NCBI GenBank assembly: GCA_902616005.1
Contig: CACMRG010000014.1
Coordinates: 1-40,791 of the forward strand
Source: an uncultured SAR116 cluster alpha proteobacterium
GTDB lineage: Bacteria > Pseudomonadota > Alphaproteobacteria > Puniceispirillales > Marisalimonadaceae
Length of the DNA stretch: 40,791 bases
Reading direction: 5' to 3'
Made by a program: the position numbers and the translations under genes
Shown here: positions 1-7,922 of the stretch, in pieces
How positions within the stretch are numbered: position 1 is the stretch's first letter
Layout: every line of letters begins with the position of its first letter
The notes under the pieces: generated by a model
What the model was told of the DNA's origin: nothing
What the model saw: the letters and a program-made list of their open reading frames with translations, nothing else
Database searches by the model: none

Positions 1-77
1 CCAATGCCTCTCCCAGCTCCAGTAACTAAAGCTCGCTTGTTTTTTAAACTAAAACTTGGTGTTTCTGGAAAATTCAT
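1..77 (-). CDS. SDR-family oxidoreductase, N-terminus only (cut by window edge)
   Basis: The first 26 codons of a gene that continues beyond position 1. The start is the ATG at 77. The visible peptide reads MNFPETPSFSLKNKRALVTG followed by AGRGIG, the TGxxxGIG dinucleotide-binding motif of classical short-chain dehydrogenases. It follows the HisD-family gene by 9 bases on the same strand, so the two are probably co-transcribed. SDR genes sit beside HpsN-type HisD homologues in dihydroxypropanesulfonate clusters (family knowledge), so a role on the same polyol or polyol-sulfonate substrate is plausible. The substrate cannot be read from this fragment. Confidence 0.85.
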   Translation of the reverse strand, partial: MNFPETPSFSLKNKRALVTGAGRGI

Positions 78-86
78 GATTTTCTC

Positions 87-1394
87 CTATTCTGCAGCGG
101 CATAGGGTTTTATATTTCTACCACCATATCGCCTTACTCTTATATTAGCTTGTTCACCATGGCCAGAAAACCCTTCTAATGCGCAAAGCCTAGAACAATA
201 TTCACCAATTTTTGAAGATGCTTCATCTGTTAAAACCTTTTGATAGGTACAAGTTTTGATAAATTTACCAACCCATAAACCACCTGTATATCTTGCAGCT
301 GTTTTTGTAGGTAAAGTATGATTTGTACCTATTACTTTGTCACCATAAGCTACATTAGTTCGAGATCCTAAAAATAAAGCTCCATAATTTGTCATATTTT
401 TAAGAAAATAATCAACATCTTCTGTCATGATTTGAACGTGTTCAAATGCCAGTTCATCTGCAACTTGAATCATTTCTTCTAGGGACTCACATACAATTAC
501 TTGACCATATTCTTTCCATGAATTTTTTGCGATATCTGCGGTTGGTAGAATATTTAACTGTCTATCAACTTCCGCTAAAGTGTCCTCAGCAAGTTTTCTT
601 GAATTGGTAAGTAAAATTGCAGGACTCGTTGGTCCATGTTCAGCTTGCCCAAGTAAATCAACTGCACATATCTCCGCATCTGAAGTTTCATCTGCTATAA
701 CTAAAGTTTCAGTTGGACCTGCAAATAAATCTATACCAACTCTTCCATAAAGTTGTCTTTTTGCTTCTGCTACAAACATATTTCCTGGGCCTACTATCAT
801 ATCTGATTTGGTGATGCTTTCAGTCCCTAAAGCCATTGATGCAACAGCTTGAATACCACCAAGGCAAAGTATTTTATGGGCACCCCCATAAAACATTGCA
901 GATACTATTGCAGGATGCGGCTTCCCATCTTGCGGTGGAGCAGAAGCAGTGATATTTTTTACACCAGCCACACTCGCAGTAATAACTGACATATGAGCTG
1001 AGGCAACCATAGGATATTTTCCTCCAGGCACATAACAACCCACAGAATTCACTGGAATATTTTTATGACCCAAAACCACACCAGGCATAGTTTCTACTTC
1101 TAAATCTTTTAGACATTCTAATTGCTTTTTTGCGAAGTTTCGCACTTGATCTTGTGCAAACTTGATATCTTCTAAATCTCTTTTGTTTACTCTATCAATA
1201 ATATTTTCAATTTCATTTTTATTAAGAATAAAATTATCAGGTGAATAATTATCAAACTTAAGTGATAATTCTCTAACAGCTTCATCACCTCTTTTAGAAA
1301 CATCGTTTAAAATGCTCTCAACTGTTCTTTTAACTTTTTCATCAGCTTCAATAATTTCACTTTCTGATTTACCTTCTTTTAACCATATAGCCAT
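87..1394 (-). CDS. HisD-family NAD-dependent alcohol dehydrogenase, HpsN-like
   Basis: A 435-residue member of the histidinol dehydrogenase family. The zinc ligands of HisD are visible at matching spacing: Q250 and H253 (QAEHG), D352 (GDKVIG) and H412 (GHGEQ), with the catalytic E318-H319 pair (AFEHVQ). The fold would perform a two-step NAD-dependent oxidation of an alcohol to a carboxylate. No his gene is nearby. The neighbours are an SDR gene, a flavin reductase and a TRAP transporter, which suits a catabolic paralogue such as HpsN (2,3-dihydroxypropane-1-sulfonate 3-dehydrogenase) better than histidine biosynthesis. The family and active site are seen; the sulfonate substrate is inferred. 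The ATG at 1394 has an AAGGAA ribosome site upstream. Confidence 0.85.
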   Translation of the reverse strand: MAIWLKEGKSESEIIEADEKVKRTVESILNDVSKRGDEAVRELSLKFDNYSPDNFILNKNEIENIIDRVNKRDLEDIKFAQDQVRNFAKKQLECLKDLEVETMPGVVLGHKNIPVNSVGCYVPGGKYPMVASAHMSVITASVAGVKNITASAPPQDGKPHPAIVSAMFYGGAHKILCLGGIQAVASMALGTESITKSDMIVGPGNMFVAEAKRQLYGRVGIDLFAGPTETLVIADETSDAEICAVDLLGQAEHGPTSPAILLTNSRKLAEDTLAEVDRQLNILPTADIAKNSWKEYGQVIVCESLEEMIQVADELAFEHVQIMTEDVDYFLKNMTNYGALFLGSRTNVAYGDKVIGTNHTLPTKTAARYTGGLWVGKFIKTCTYQKVLTDEASSKIGEYCSRLCALEGFSGHGEQANIRVRRYGGRNIKPYAAAE

Positions 1395-1440
1395 ATAAAA
1401 ATTCCTTTTTAACTTAATTTATACACATTTTAATAAATGC

Positions 1441-1469
1441 AAAAATACTTTAAACTATCAAGTATTTTT
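1441..1469 (-). terminator. AT-rich hairpin after the flavin reductase gene
   Basis: AAAAATACTT (1441-1450) and AAGTATTTTT (1460-1469) form a perfect 10-bp stem with a 9-base loop, overlapping the stop codon of the flavin reductase. Read on the minus strand the hairpin ends in a T run, as in an intrinsic terminator, but the stem has only two G-C pairs. It would separate the flavin reductase gene from the HisD-family gene downstream. Confidence 0.4.
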
Positions 1470-1927
1470 TAAGCTAAAGAACCATTCCAAAAAATCAAAG
1501 GATCATTTTCATTAGCATGGAAATTTATAACTTCACCCACTAAAATTTGATGATCACCACCGGGATAGTTTTTCCATTTTAAACAATCAAACCATGCTAG
1601 TGATTTTTGGATAATAGGAAACCCATTGTCACTTAAAACAAAATCAATATTGTTAAATTTATTATCAACTGAGCTTGAAAATAAATTACAGATATCTCTT
1701 TGATCTTTTGATAAAATACTAACTGAATAACCCTTAGCATTTAAAAAGATATCATAACTTGGTTGATTAATACCAATGTTCCATAACACTAACGGTGGAT
1801 CAAGTGAAACAGAAGTAAAACTATTTACAGTCATTCCAACAGGTTTTCCATCATTATCAATGGTAGAAACTATTGTCACACCAGTAGCAAATTTTGATAA
1901 AACATTTCTCAAATTCTTGTTGTTCAT
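1469..1927 (-). CDS. Flavin reductase domain protein (DIM6/NTAB family)
   Basis: A 152-residue protein of the FMN-binding split-barrel flavin reductase family, which supplies reduced flavin to two-component monooxygenases. Characteristic segments are LSKFATGVTIVST near residue 10, PVGMTVNSFTSVSLDPPLVL (about 29-48), YSVSILSKDQRDICNLFSS and HQILVGEV near the end. It is slightly short at the C-terminus, ending just after FWNGS. It is transcribed divergently from the LysR gene. A luciferase-like monooxygenase at 8922-10019 is a possible partner because it would need FMNH2; that link is inferred. The ATG at 1927 follows a palindrome (1937-1950). Confidence 0.85.
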   Translation of the reverse strand: MNNKNLRNVLSKFATGVTIVSTIDNDGKPVGMTVNSFTSVSLDPPLVLWNIGINQPSYDIFLNAKGYSVSILSKDQRDICNLFSSSVDNKFNNIDFVLSDNGFPIIQKSLAWFDCLKWKNYPGGDHQILVGEVINFHANENDPLIFWNGSLA

Positions 1928-1936
1928 ATTTAATGC

Positions 1937-1950
1937 ATCTAATTAGATGT
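1937..1950. promoter_or_regulatory. 14-bp perfect palindrome in the LysR / flavin reductase divergent gap
   Basis: CATCTAATTAGATG is a perfect palindrome 9 bases upstream of the flavin reductase start, followed on the plus strand by a run of nine T. It may be an operator for the divergent LysR-family protein or another regulator. Read on the plus strand it could also act as a small terminator hairpin. Only the symmetry is seen; the role is inferred. Confidence 0.35.
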
Positions 1951-2023
1951 TTTTTTTTATCATTATTTGTGTATTATAAGTAATTATTTATTTGTATGAA
2001 TTGTATCAACTTAACTGATAATT

Positions 2024-2959
2024 ATGTCTGTATCTATAAAACAACTTAAAGCATTTGTAGCAGTAGTTGAAGAAAAATCTTTTAGTCAAGCAGCTGAAAG
2101 GTTAAATGCAACTCAATCTGGTATGTCTATGCTTGTTCAAAATCTTGAAATTAGTATAGGAAAAAAATTATTAGATAGAATTCCAGGAAATATGCGTTTA
2201 ACTGAAAGCGGTAAGGATTTTTATAAATATTCATTAGATATATTAAGGCTTATGGAAAAAGCTTTAATCGATACTAAATCGTCATCAGATGGTTTTACAG
2301 GTAATATTGATTGTGGATTAATGCCAACTTTTACAAGATCAGCATTGCCAATAACATTATCTAAATTTTTAGAAGATCATCCCAAGGTTGAATTCAAAAT
2401 AACAGAAGCTTACTCCGGTGTTCTTGAAGAGATGGTTCGGTCAAACAAAATTGAATTTGCTATAGTTCCATCAGTTAAAAGTTCATTAGGATTAAATGTT
2501 CAATTTGTATCAAAAGACTTAAACTTATTAGTAAGTTCCAAAAAATCTCCATTTGAACATTTAAAACCTCTTAAAATAGAAAATTTAAAATCTCATGACT
2601 TAAAAATTATTTTACCAAGTCCTGAAAATTCTAGACGAATTGCCATAAACCAATATTTATCTACTCATGGTATAAAACCTAAATCAATTCTTGAGATGGA
2701 TGGTATGATTGGGACACTAGAAATGGTTGCTTACAGCGATTGGTGCTCCATACTTCCAGCTGCATTATGTGACTTAGACATAGATGGAAAATCAAGAACC
2801 TTATCTCCATTAGATTCTCCCCCTTTAATAACAGATTATGTTTTAATTACCTCAGCTAGTAGAGAACTAAGTCCAGTTACAAAGTTTTTCAGTGAAAAAA
2901 TTTGTGAAGAAATAAAAAATATTAGTGAAAAGCTAAATCAAAGAGTTCAAAAACATTGA
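2024..2959 (+). CDS. LysR-family transcriptional regulator
   Basis: A 311-residue LysR-type regulator. The N-terminal winged helix-turn-helix is clear at about residues 1-62 (IKQLKAFVAVVEEKSFSQAA, then LNATQSGMSMLVQNLE and LTESGKDF). The effector-binding domain follows from about residue 90 and contains GLMPTFTRSALP and the usual FAIVPS turn. It is divergent from the flavin reductase gene and 68 bases upstream of the first TRAP operon on the same strand, so it probably controls one or both. The inducer is unknown. LysR proteins often regulate a divergent catabolic gene, with the inducer being the transported substrate. Confidence 0.92.
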   Translation: MSVSIKQLKAFVAVVEEKSFSQAAERLNATQSGMSMLVQNLEISIGKKLLDRIPGNMRLTESGKDFYKYSLDILRLMEKALIDTKSSSDGFTGNIDCGLMPTFTRSALPITLSKFLEDHPKVEFKITEAYSGVLEEMVRSNKIEFAIVPSVKSSLGLNVQFVSKDLNLLVSSKKSPFEHLKPLKIENLKSHDLKIILPSPENSRRIAINQYLSTHGIKPKSILEMDGMIGTLEMVAYSDWCSILPAALCDLDIDGKSRTLSPLDSPPLITDYVLITSASRELSPVTKFFSEKICEEIKNISEKLNQRVQKH

Positions 2960-3027
2960 TTAGTTTAATTTATCCTTGATTGCATATTTAATATGTCTAT
3001 TCTTTAACAAATCGAGAGGAATTTATA

Positions 3028-3495
3028 ATGGTAAAAAAAGTCTCTGAAATTTTACAAGGTATTGCTGCAATTTGGCTTGTTTTTGTGGCTTTTACAATTT
3101 TTGCTGAAGTAACTTTTAGAAATTTTGGACTTTTTTTGGGAGCTGATCAGATAGTTCAAAACTCTGTTCCAGCAATTGTTTTTCTTCAAGTCCCTTTTGC
3201 TATTGTCTCAGGAACAATGTTAAGAACAACTCTAATATACGAGTTTTGTAACAAAAATTCTAAAATAATAATTAATGTCTTATCCTTCTTAATTGGAATG
3301 ATGCTTTTTATTGGCATAGCTGTGGGTGGGTGGACAGATATGATTAAAGGATGGGAAATTAGGGAGTACCAAGGAATTGGTGCAATCGAATTTCCAGTAT
3401 ATATTGTAAGAACAGTAATAATATTTGCTGCTATTATAATTGTTTATATATATGCGAGCCTTATTATCGATCAATTCAAAAAAAAAAATAATTAG
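3028..3495 (+). CDS. TRAP transporter small membrane subunit (DctQ type)
   Basis: A 155-residue integral membrane protein with four hydrophobic segments (about 8-28, 42-64, 82-104 and 124-146), the size and layout of TRAP DctQ subunits. The segment FAEVTFRNFG near residue 25 is typical of the family. It is the first gene of a Q-M-P transporter operon: the DctM-like gene starts 15 bases downstream and the binding protein follows. It forms the inner-membrane complex with DctM that imports the ligand on a sodium gradient. The start at 3028 has a GAGAGGAAT ribosome site. Confidence 0.9.
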   Translation: MVKKVSEILQGIAAIWLVFVAFTIFAEVTFRNFGLFLGADQIVQNSVPAIVFLQVPFAIVSGTMLRTTLIYEFCNKNSKIIINVLSFLIGMMLFIGIAVGGWTDMIKGWEIREYQGIGAIEFPVYIVRTVIIFAAIIIVYIYASLIIDQFKKKNN

Positions 3496-3510
3496 CCTTA
3501 GAGAATAAAT

Positions 3511-4827
3511 ATGGAAATGGATTTAAATGTATTAATGTTAATTACATTGCTTGGCATGTTACTAGCAATATTCGCAGGTGTTCACATAGCTTTAGCATTA
3601 GGTGCTACAGCAATGATTGGAACATACTTCATATTTGAAGACGCATATATGGCTGCAAGCCAAGTTGGAGGTGCAGCATATGAATTGATTAGAGATCATG
3701 TGTTTATGACAATACCCCTTTTTGTTTTAATGGGAGATTTTTTGTCGAGAAGTGGAGCGGCAGCAGATCTTTATAATCTTATTAATAAAGGTCTTAAAGG
3801 AGTACCAGGAAGATTAGGTGTCGCAACAGTAACTGGTAATACAGCATTTGCAGCAGTAACAGGAACATCAATTGCTTCAGCAGCAGCATTTACCAGAATA
3901 GCATGGCCAGAAATGAAAAAAGCTGGATATAATCATAGCTTTGCACTTGGAGCTATTTCGGGGAGTGCATGTTTAGGAATGCTGATTCCACCTAGCGTTT
4001 TGCTGATTGTTTGGGGAATTATAACAGAAGACTCAATTGGAAAATTATTTGTTGCTGGTGTGATTCCTGGAATTCTTCTTGCTTTATTATATGTAACATA
4101 CAACCTTGTCAGAGCGATTATGAAACCACAACTTGCCCCTGAACCTGATCAAGTTGGCTTAACAACAAAATTAACAAAAACAGAATTTTATTCAGGTTTT
4201 TCTATTATTGCATTAATTTTTTTAGTGCTTGGTGGAATTTGGGGAGGAATTTTTACAGCTACCGAAGCAGCAGGAATGGGCGCTATTGCAAGCTTTATAA
4301 TAGCATTATGTAAAGGCATGAATTTTAAGGGTGTTGTTGATTCCGTGATCGATGCAGGAAAAACATCTGCTCCAATAATGATTTTACTTATAACAGCTGG
4401 AATGTATTCAAGATTTCTTTCCTTATCTGATATAAATTCAATTATACTTGAAGCTATTACATCAGTTGGATTAAATCAGTTTGCCATTTTAATTATGATG
4501 GTTGTTATATGGCTAGTTTTAGGAATGCTTTTAGACTCAATATCAATTATTCTTCTTACAGTACCTTTATTTATTCATTTAGTTCCTGAAATGAACCCAT
4601 ACGCATTTGCTATATTTGGTATTTTAGCAATTGAAGCTGGGCTTCTTACACCTCCTTTTGGTCTTATTGTTTATACTGTTAAGGGAGTTCTCACGGGTAG
4701 CAATGATAATGTTCCTTTAGGAACAATTTTTATGGGTTCTATTCCATATTGGATTATGATGTTATTAATAATGATTATGGTTTATTTAATTCCAGAATTA
4801 GCAAGCTGGCCAACAAAGTTTGTTTAA
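3511..4827 (+). CDS. TRAP transporter large membrane subunit (DctM type)
   Basis: A 438-residue polytopic membrane protein with about 12 hydrophobic segments, the transport channel of a TRAP system. Signature stretches are IPLFVLMGDFLSRSGAA (about 67-83), TGTSIASAAAFTRIAWPEM, SGSACLGMLIPPSVLLIVWG and LLTPPFGLIVYTVKGV near the end. It is preceded by DctQ and followed after 54 bases by the binding protein. Having the substrate-binding protein last (Q-M-P) differs from the second TRAP locus in this window (P-Q-M). Confidence 0.95.
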   Translation: MEMDLNVLMLITLLGMLLAIFAGVHIALALGATAMIGTYFIFEDAYMAASQVGGAAYELIRDHVFMTIPLFVLMGDFLSRSGAAADLYNLINKGLKGVPGRLGVATVTGNTAFAAVTGTSIASAAAFTRIAWPEMKKAGYNHSFALGAISGSACLGMLIPPSVLLIVWGIITEDSIGKLFVAGVIPGILLALLYVTYNLVRAIMKPQLAPEPDQVGLTTKLTKTEFYSGFSIIALIFLVLGGIWGGIFTATEAAGMGAIASFIIALCKGMNFKGVVDSVIDAGKTSAPIMILLITAGMYSRFLSLSDINSIILEAITSVGLNQFAILIMMVVIWLVLGMLLDSISIILLTVPLFIHLVPEMNPYAFAIFGILAIEAGLLTPPFGLIVYTVKGVLTGSNDNVPLGTIFMGSIPYWIMMLLIMIMVYLIPELASWPTKFV

Positions 4828-4881
4828 ACTTTAAAAATAAATAAAAGATGCTAAACTTTTAACATTAACGGAGGAATATTT

Positions 4882-5985
4882 ATGTTAAAAAATTTAAAAA
4901 AAGCACTTCCACTTGGGCTTTTGATCTCTGGCGCTATTGCAACTTCCGCCATTGCAGGCTCATATACCTTAAGAGTTGGGTCAGGACATCCTTCAGCTCC
5001 TACTGCATATGTAACTGGAATGGAAAAAGTTTTTGTGCCGAACATTAAAAAACGAGTGGCGGCGGAAACAAAACACAAAATTAAAATAATAGAAGCCTAT
5101 GCTGGTAAAATAGCAAAAGTACATGAAACATTAGAGGCAGTTGAAAAAGGATTGCTTGACATTGGTTCATATTGTGTATGTTTCGAAACTGCAAAATTAT
5201 TACCATGGAACTTTGATTATTTTGTTCCATTTACATTAACAAATCTTGAAACAAACTGGGAAGTTAAGCACAGAGTTCTTAAAAAATTTCCACAATTAGC
5301 AAAAATGCTTGAAGATAAATATAATCAAAAATTTATAGCTATGCAGGGTTTTGATGATTATGGAATTGGAACTGTTAAACAATGGAATAAAGCACAAGAA
5401 CTTAAAGGCGTTAAAGTGATTGCTGCTGGTCCAAACTTACCATGGGTTTCATTATTTGGATCAATTCCAGTAACATCGACATTGCCTACTATGTATAATG
5501 ACTTAGCAACTGGTGTCGCAAAAGGTGTAATTATCTTCCCTTCTGCCCACGCTGGTGGATTTAAGTTTTATGAACAAGCTCCATACTGGAAAGTTATAGG
5601 TTTTGGTGCAATGGCACAAACTATCACAACAATTAATCTAAAAACATTAGCTAAACTTCCACCTGAAGTAGCAAAGATTGTTATGGAAGAAGCCGCTAAT
5701 TACGAAAGATCAGCTGTTAAAGATGGACAAAGAAGATACCAAAAAGGTTTGACTGATTTAATGAAACTAGGTCAGAAAAAAGGTATTAATGATGCTGTTA
5801 CTTATCTACCTGTAGCACAGCAAAAGATTTGGGCTGAAACAATTAAAGATTGGCCTAATTCAAGAGCTGCTGACATCACTAAAGGCTATCCAGGAATTGA
5901 TGGTGCTGCTTTGATGAACGTTTACATGGAAGAAGTTGAAAAAACAGGACATAAATTCCCTGTAAGATATAAGATTGGTGGTTAA
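4882..5985 (+). CDS. TRAP transporter substrate-binding protein (DctP family)
   Basis: A 367-residue periplasmic binding protein. Residues 1-25 form a signal peptide ending in AIA before the mature start at GSY. Family features include the YAGKIAKVHETLEAVEKG segment (about 73-90) and the QELKGVKV segment at about 172-179. The arginine that normally follows GxKhR at this point and grips a ligand carboxylate is replaced by isoleucine (I180). The ligand may therefore not be a simple carboxylate. It is last in the Q-M-P operon, has a GGAGG ribosome site (TAACGGAGGAAT), and is closed by the terminator at 6006-6034. The ligand is unknown. Confidence 0.92.
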   Translation: MLKNLKKALPLGLLISGAIATSAIAGSYTLRVGSGHPSAPTAYVTGMEKVFVPNIKKRVAAETKHKIKIIEAYAGKIAKVHETLEAVEKGLLDIGSYCVCFETAKLLPWNFDYFVPFTLTNLETNWEVKHRVLKKFPQLAKMLEDKYNQKFIAMQGFDDYGIGTVKQWNKAQELKGVKVIAAGPNLPWVSLFGSIPVTSTLPTMYNDLATGVAKGVIIFPSAHAGGFKFYEQAPYWKVIGFGAMAQTITTINLKTLAKLPPEVAKIVMEEAANYERSAVKDGQRRYQKGLTDLMKLGQKKGINDAVTYLPVAQQKIWAETIKDWPNSRAADITKGYPGIDGAALMNVYMEEVEKTGHKFPVRYKIGG

Positions 5986-6005
5986 CCAATATTGATAAAC
6001 ATTTA

Positions 6006-6034
6006 AGGCATACAAGAAATTGTGTGCCTTTTTT
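6006..6034 (+). terminator. Rho-independent terminator of the first TRAP operon
   Basis: Stem AGGCATACA (6006-6014) with TGTGTGCCT (6021-6029), including one T-G wobble, loop AGAAAT, then a run of six T (6029-6034). It lies 20 bases after the TRAP binding-protein stop codon and directly precedes the ATG of the next small gene at 6038. Confidence 0.85.
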
Positions 6035-6037
6035 ATT

Positions 6038-6277
6038 ATGAACAAACAAAAATATATAATTTATTTAGCATCAATATTCATGTCCATTGTTATAACAATG
6101 TTCATCAGTTCTGTTGTAACGTTCAAATCTCTAGATAATTTGAGTTTATTTTGGCAAGTTTGGCCAATTAATTGGTTTTATGCGATACTTATTGCTTTCC
6201 CTGCAATAATGATATTTAGACCCTTATGTCAAAAAGCTAGTGAAAAAATAATTAGTCTATTTTTAAAAGATTACTAA
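6038..6277 (+). CDS. DUF2798-like small membrane protein
   Basis: A 79-residue protein with two hydrophobic segments (about 7-29 and 42-62) separated by a short polar stretch containing FWQVWPINWFYA, which matches DUF2798 proteins in size and pattern. The function is unknown. I chose the ATG at 6038 over an upstream in-frame TTG at 6020 because the latter lies inside the terminator hairpin. No ribosome binding site is visible before the ATG, only the T run. It overlaps the convergent cyclase gene by 4 bases at the stop codons. Confidence 0.65.
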   Translation: MNKQKYIIYLASIFMSIVITMFISSVVTFKSLDNLSLFWQVWPINWFYAILIAFPAIMIFRPLCQKASEKIISLFLKDY

Positions 6278-7044
6278 TCTAAAATAGCAACAACCCTTAC
6301 AAATCCCGCTGAACCATTTTTAATTTTAAATGGAAAAGCAGAAACCAAAAAACCTTTATCAGGTAATTTTTCTAAGTTACATAATTTTTCTATATGAGAA
6401 TACCCTTTATGCATGCCTGCTCTATGACCTTCCCAAATTAAGGAAGTATCTTTAGTCTTTTTAAATTTTTTAGCAGTATGTGTAAATGGAGCATCCCAAC
6501 TCCAAGCGTCTGTTCCAGTTAATCGAACACCTTGGTCAAGTAGATAAATTGTTGCATCTTTGCCAATACCACAACCTTTTAACAAAAAATTAGGTTTACC
6601 ATAATGCCCAGATGCAGCTGTATTGACAAATATTATATCCAAAGGAGAAAGAGTATGTTCAATTCTATCTAATTCTTTTTTAATATCATCTACATTAACA
6701 ACATAACCATCTGAAAAAGACCTAAAATCAAATTTAATTCCTTTACCATAACACCATTCTAATGGCACCTCATCTATCGTAATAGCTCTATTTCCATTAT
6801 CCATGGTTGAATGGTAGTGATAAGGAGCGTCCATATGTGTCCCATTATGCGTACTTACAGTGATGGTTTCCATAGCCCAGCCCTCACCACCTGGCAAATC
6901 TTCTTTTTTTAACCCTGGGAAAAAGCTCATAATTTGTTCAGCGGTGTCTTGATGATGATGGTAATTAATCTTGGGAAGCATAAAATCTGGATCGGAAGTA
7001 ATTCCTTCTTCTAATGAAACAGATAAATCAATAAACTTTTTCAT
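6274..7044 (-). CDS. Cyclase-family metal hydrolase (kynurenine formamidase / isatin hydrolase type)
   Basis: A 256-residue protein of the cyclase family (KynB and isatin hydrolase superfamily), manganese or zinc amidohydrolases that open lactam or formamide bonds. The metal motif is HNGTHMDAPYHYH at residues 66-78, with H66, H70 and D72 as expected ligands. Other family segments are ITIDEVPLEW (about 89-98), TGTDAWSWDAPF and IWEGHRAG. It is the last gene of a minus-strand operon (dehydrogenase, cupin, YciI, cyclase) with a 12-base gap to the YciI gene. In a heterocycle pathway it could open a cyclic amide formed after ring oxidation. The superfamily is sure; the substrate is not. Confidence 0.88.
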   Translation of the reverse strand: MKKFIDLSVSLEEGITSDPDFMLPKINYHHHQDTAEQIMSFFPGLKKEDLPGGEGWAMETITVSTHNGTHMDAPYHYHSTMDNGNRAITIDEVPLEWCYGKGIKFDFRSFSDGYVVNVDDIKKELDRIEHTLSPLDIIFVNTAASGHYGKPNFLLKGCGIGKDATIYLLDQGVRLTGTDAWSWDAPFTHTAKKFKKTKDTSLIWEGHRAGMHKGYSHIEKLCNLEKLPDKGFLVSAFPFKIKNGSAGFVRVVAILD

Positions 7045-7056
7045 ATAAACCTCTTA

Positions 7057-7347
7057 TTAATTTGATAAATTATCTACCCTTTTATTAAAAGGGGAAATAA
7101 TAATATCTTCCCAAACATCTGCATGATATAGAGGATCATTTGCTTGAAATGTGTGAATTTCTGAAATTTCGTCAGCTTCAACCATAAAAAATGAACCATT
7201 CATAGTTTTACCATCCAAATCCGTTAAGGGTCCTGATACAAGTGTTTTTATTGGATTTGTTGATAAATACTTTCTGTGTTCGTCAATAACAGCCATTCTT
7301 CTTTTTAATGCGTCGGCTTTATCTTTACATACAATTATCCAAATCAT
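7057..7347 (-). CDS. YciI-like protein
   Basis: A 96-residue protein of the YciI / ferredoxin-like alpha-beta barrel family. It has the usual N-terminal strand (MIWIIVCKDK), an R-x(5)-HRKYL helix near residues 18-28 and the GS-FFMVEADE strand. It lies 8 bases downstream of the cupin gene and 12 bases upstream of the short cyclase gene in one operon. YciI relatives act in chlorinated or hydroxylated aromatic pathways as muconolactone-isomerase-like or dehalogenating enzymes (family knowledge); the reaction here is unknown. Confidence 0.8.
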   Translation of the reverse strand: MIWIIVCKDKADALKRRMAVIDEHRKYLSTNPIKTLVSGPLTDLDGKTMNGSFFMVEADEISEIHTFQANDPLYHADVWEDIIISPFNKRVDNLSN

Positions 7348-7355
7348 TTATTATT

Positions 7356-7922
7356 CTATGCTTGATTTGCTTCAAATTCAGATATTCTATTATAAGCCTT
7401 TTCAGTAAACTCTGCTTTTGGAGCATTACCTGCTATCACAACAAGCAAAACATGCTCTATATTAGGTTCGTCTTCTGTAATATTCATGAACCGTCTCGCA
7501 CAGCCTGGAGGAAAAGAAACAACATCACAAGGACCAACGTCTACTGACTGAAGATCATTTCCTTCGTTCCATTCACATCTCCATTTTCCAGTAATTGGCA
7601 TAAAAGTTTCATTTGTATCATGATTATGCATCAAGGGACCTTTTCCAGGTTTACATCTACAAAAACCTAAATTAAAACCTTCAGAAATATTTATAGCAGG
7701 CATTTGAGAATTATCATCACCTAATGGAGACACATGTTTTGATTTTCCTTTTGGTGGCTCAAAACCAATAACATTTATTAATTCTCTTGTACATTCAGGA
7801 AGAAGGCTATCTGGTAACCCTTTTTTTGAACCTCTTAAACCTTTAAAAAAGGCAATTCTTTTACTCATTTCATCTTTTTTCCAAACTCTGATTTTAGGTA
7901 ATTCTTTTGCATCATCACTCAT
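7356..7922 (-). CDS. Cupin-domain protein with incomplete metal site
   Basis: A 188-residue single-cupin protein. Cupin motif 1 is visible at about residues 94-112 (GKGPLMHNHDTNETFMPITG), with H99, H101 and E105. Motif 2 (GPCDVVSFPPGCARRFMN, about 130-147) has arginine at 143 where the fourth metal ligand histidine normally stands. It may bind metal with three ligands or have lost redox activity. The coding start overlaps the end of the dehydrogenase gene by 8 bases, so the two are translationally coupled. A dioxygenase, isomerase or binding role in the same pathway is possible and none is proven. Confidence 0.82.
   Translation of the reverse strand: MSDDAKELPKIRVWKKDEMSKRIAFFKGLRGSKKGLPDSLLPECTRELINVIGFEPPKGKSKHVSPLGDDNSQMPAINISEGFNLGFCRCKPGKGPLMHNHDTNETFMPITGKWRCEWNEGNDLQSVDVGPCDVVSFPPGCARRFMNITEDEPNIEHVLLVVIAGNAPKAEFTEKAYNRISEFEANQA

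Noticed and set aside
87-1394. Histidinol dehydrogenase of histidine biosynthesis
   Set aside because: The active site fits the family, but no his genes are near, and an SDR, a flavin reductase and a TRAP transporter surround it, so a catabolic HpsN-like role is more likely.
6020-6037. TTG start for the DUF2798-like gene
   Set aside because: It falls in the 3' part of the terminator stem; the ATG at 6038 gives the normal family start.
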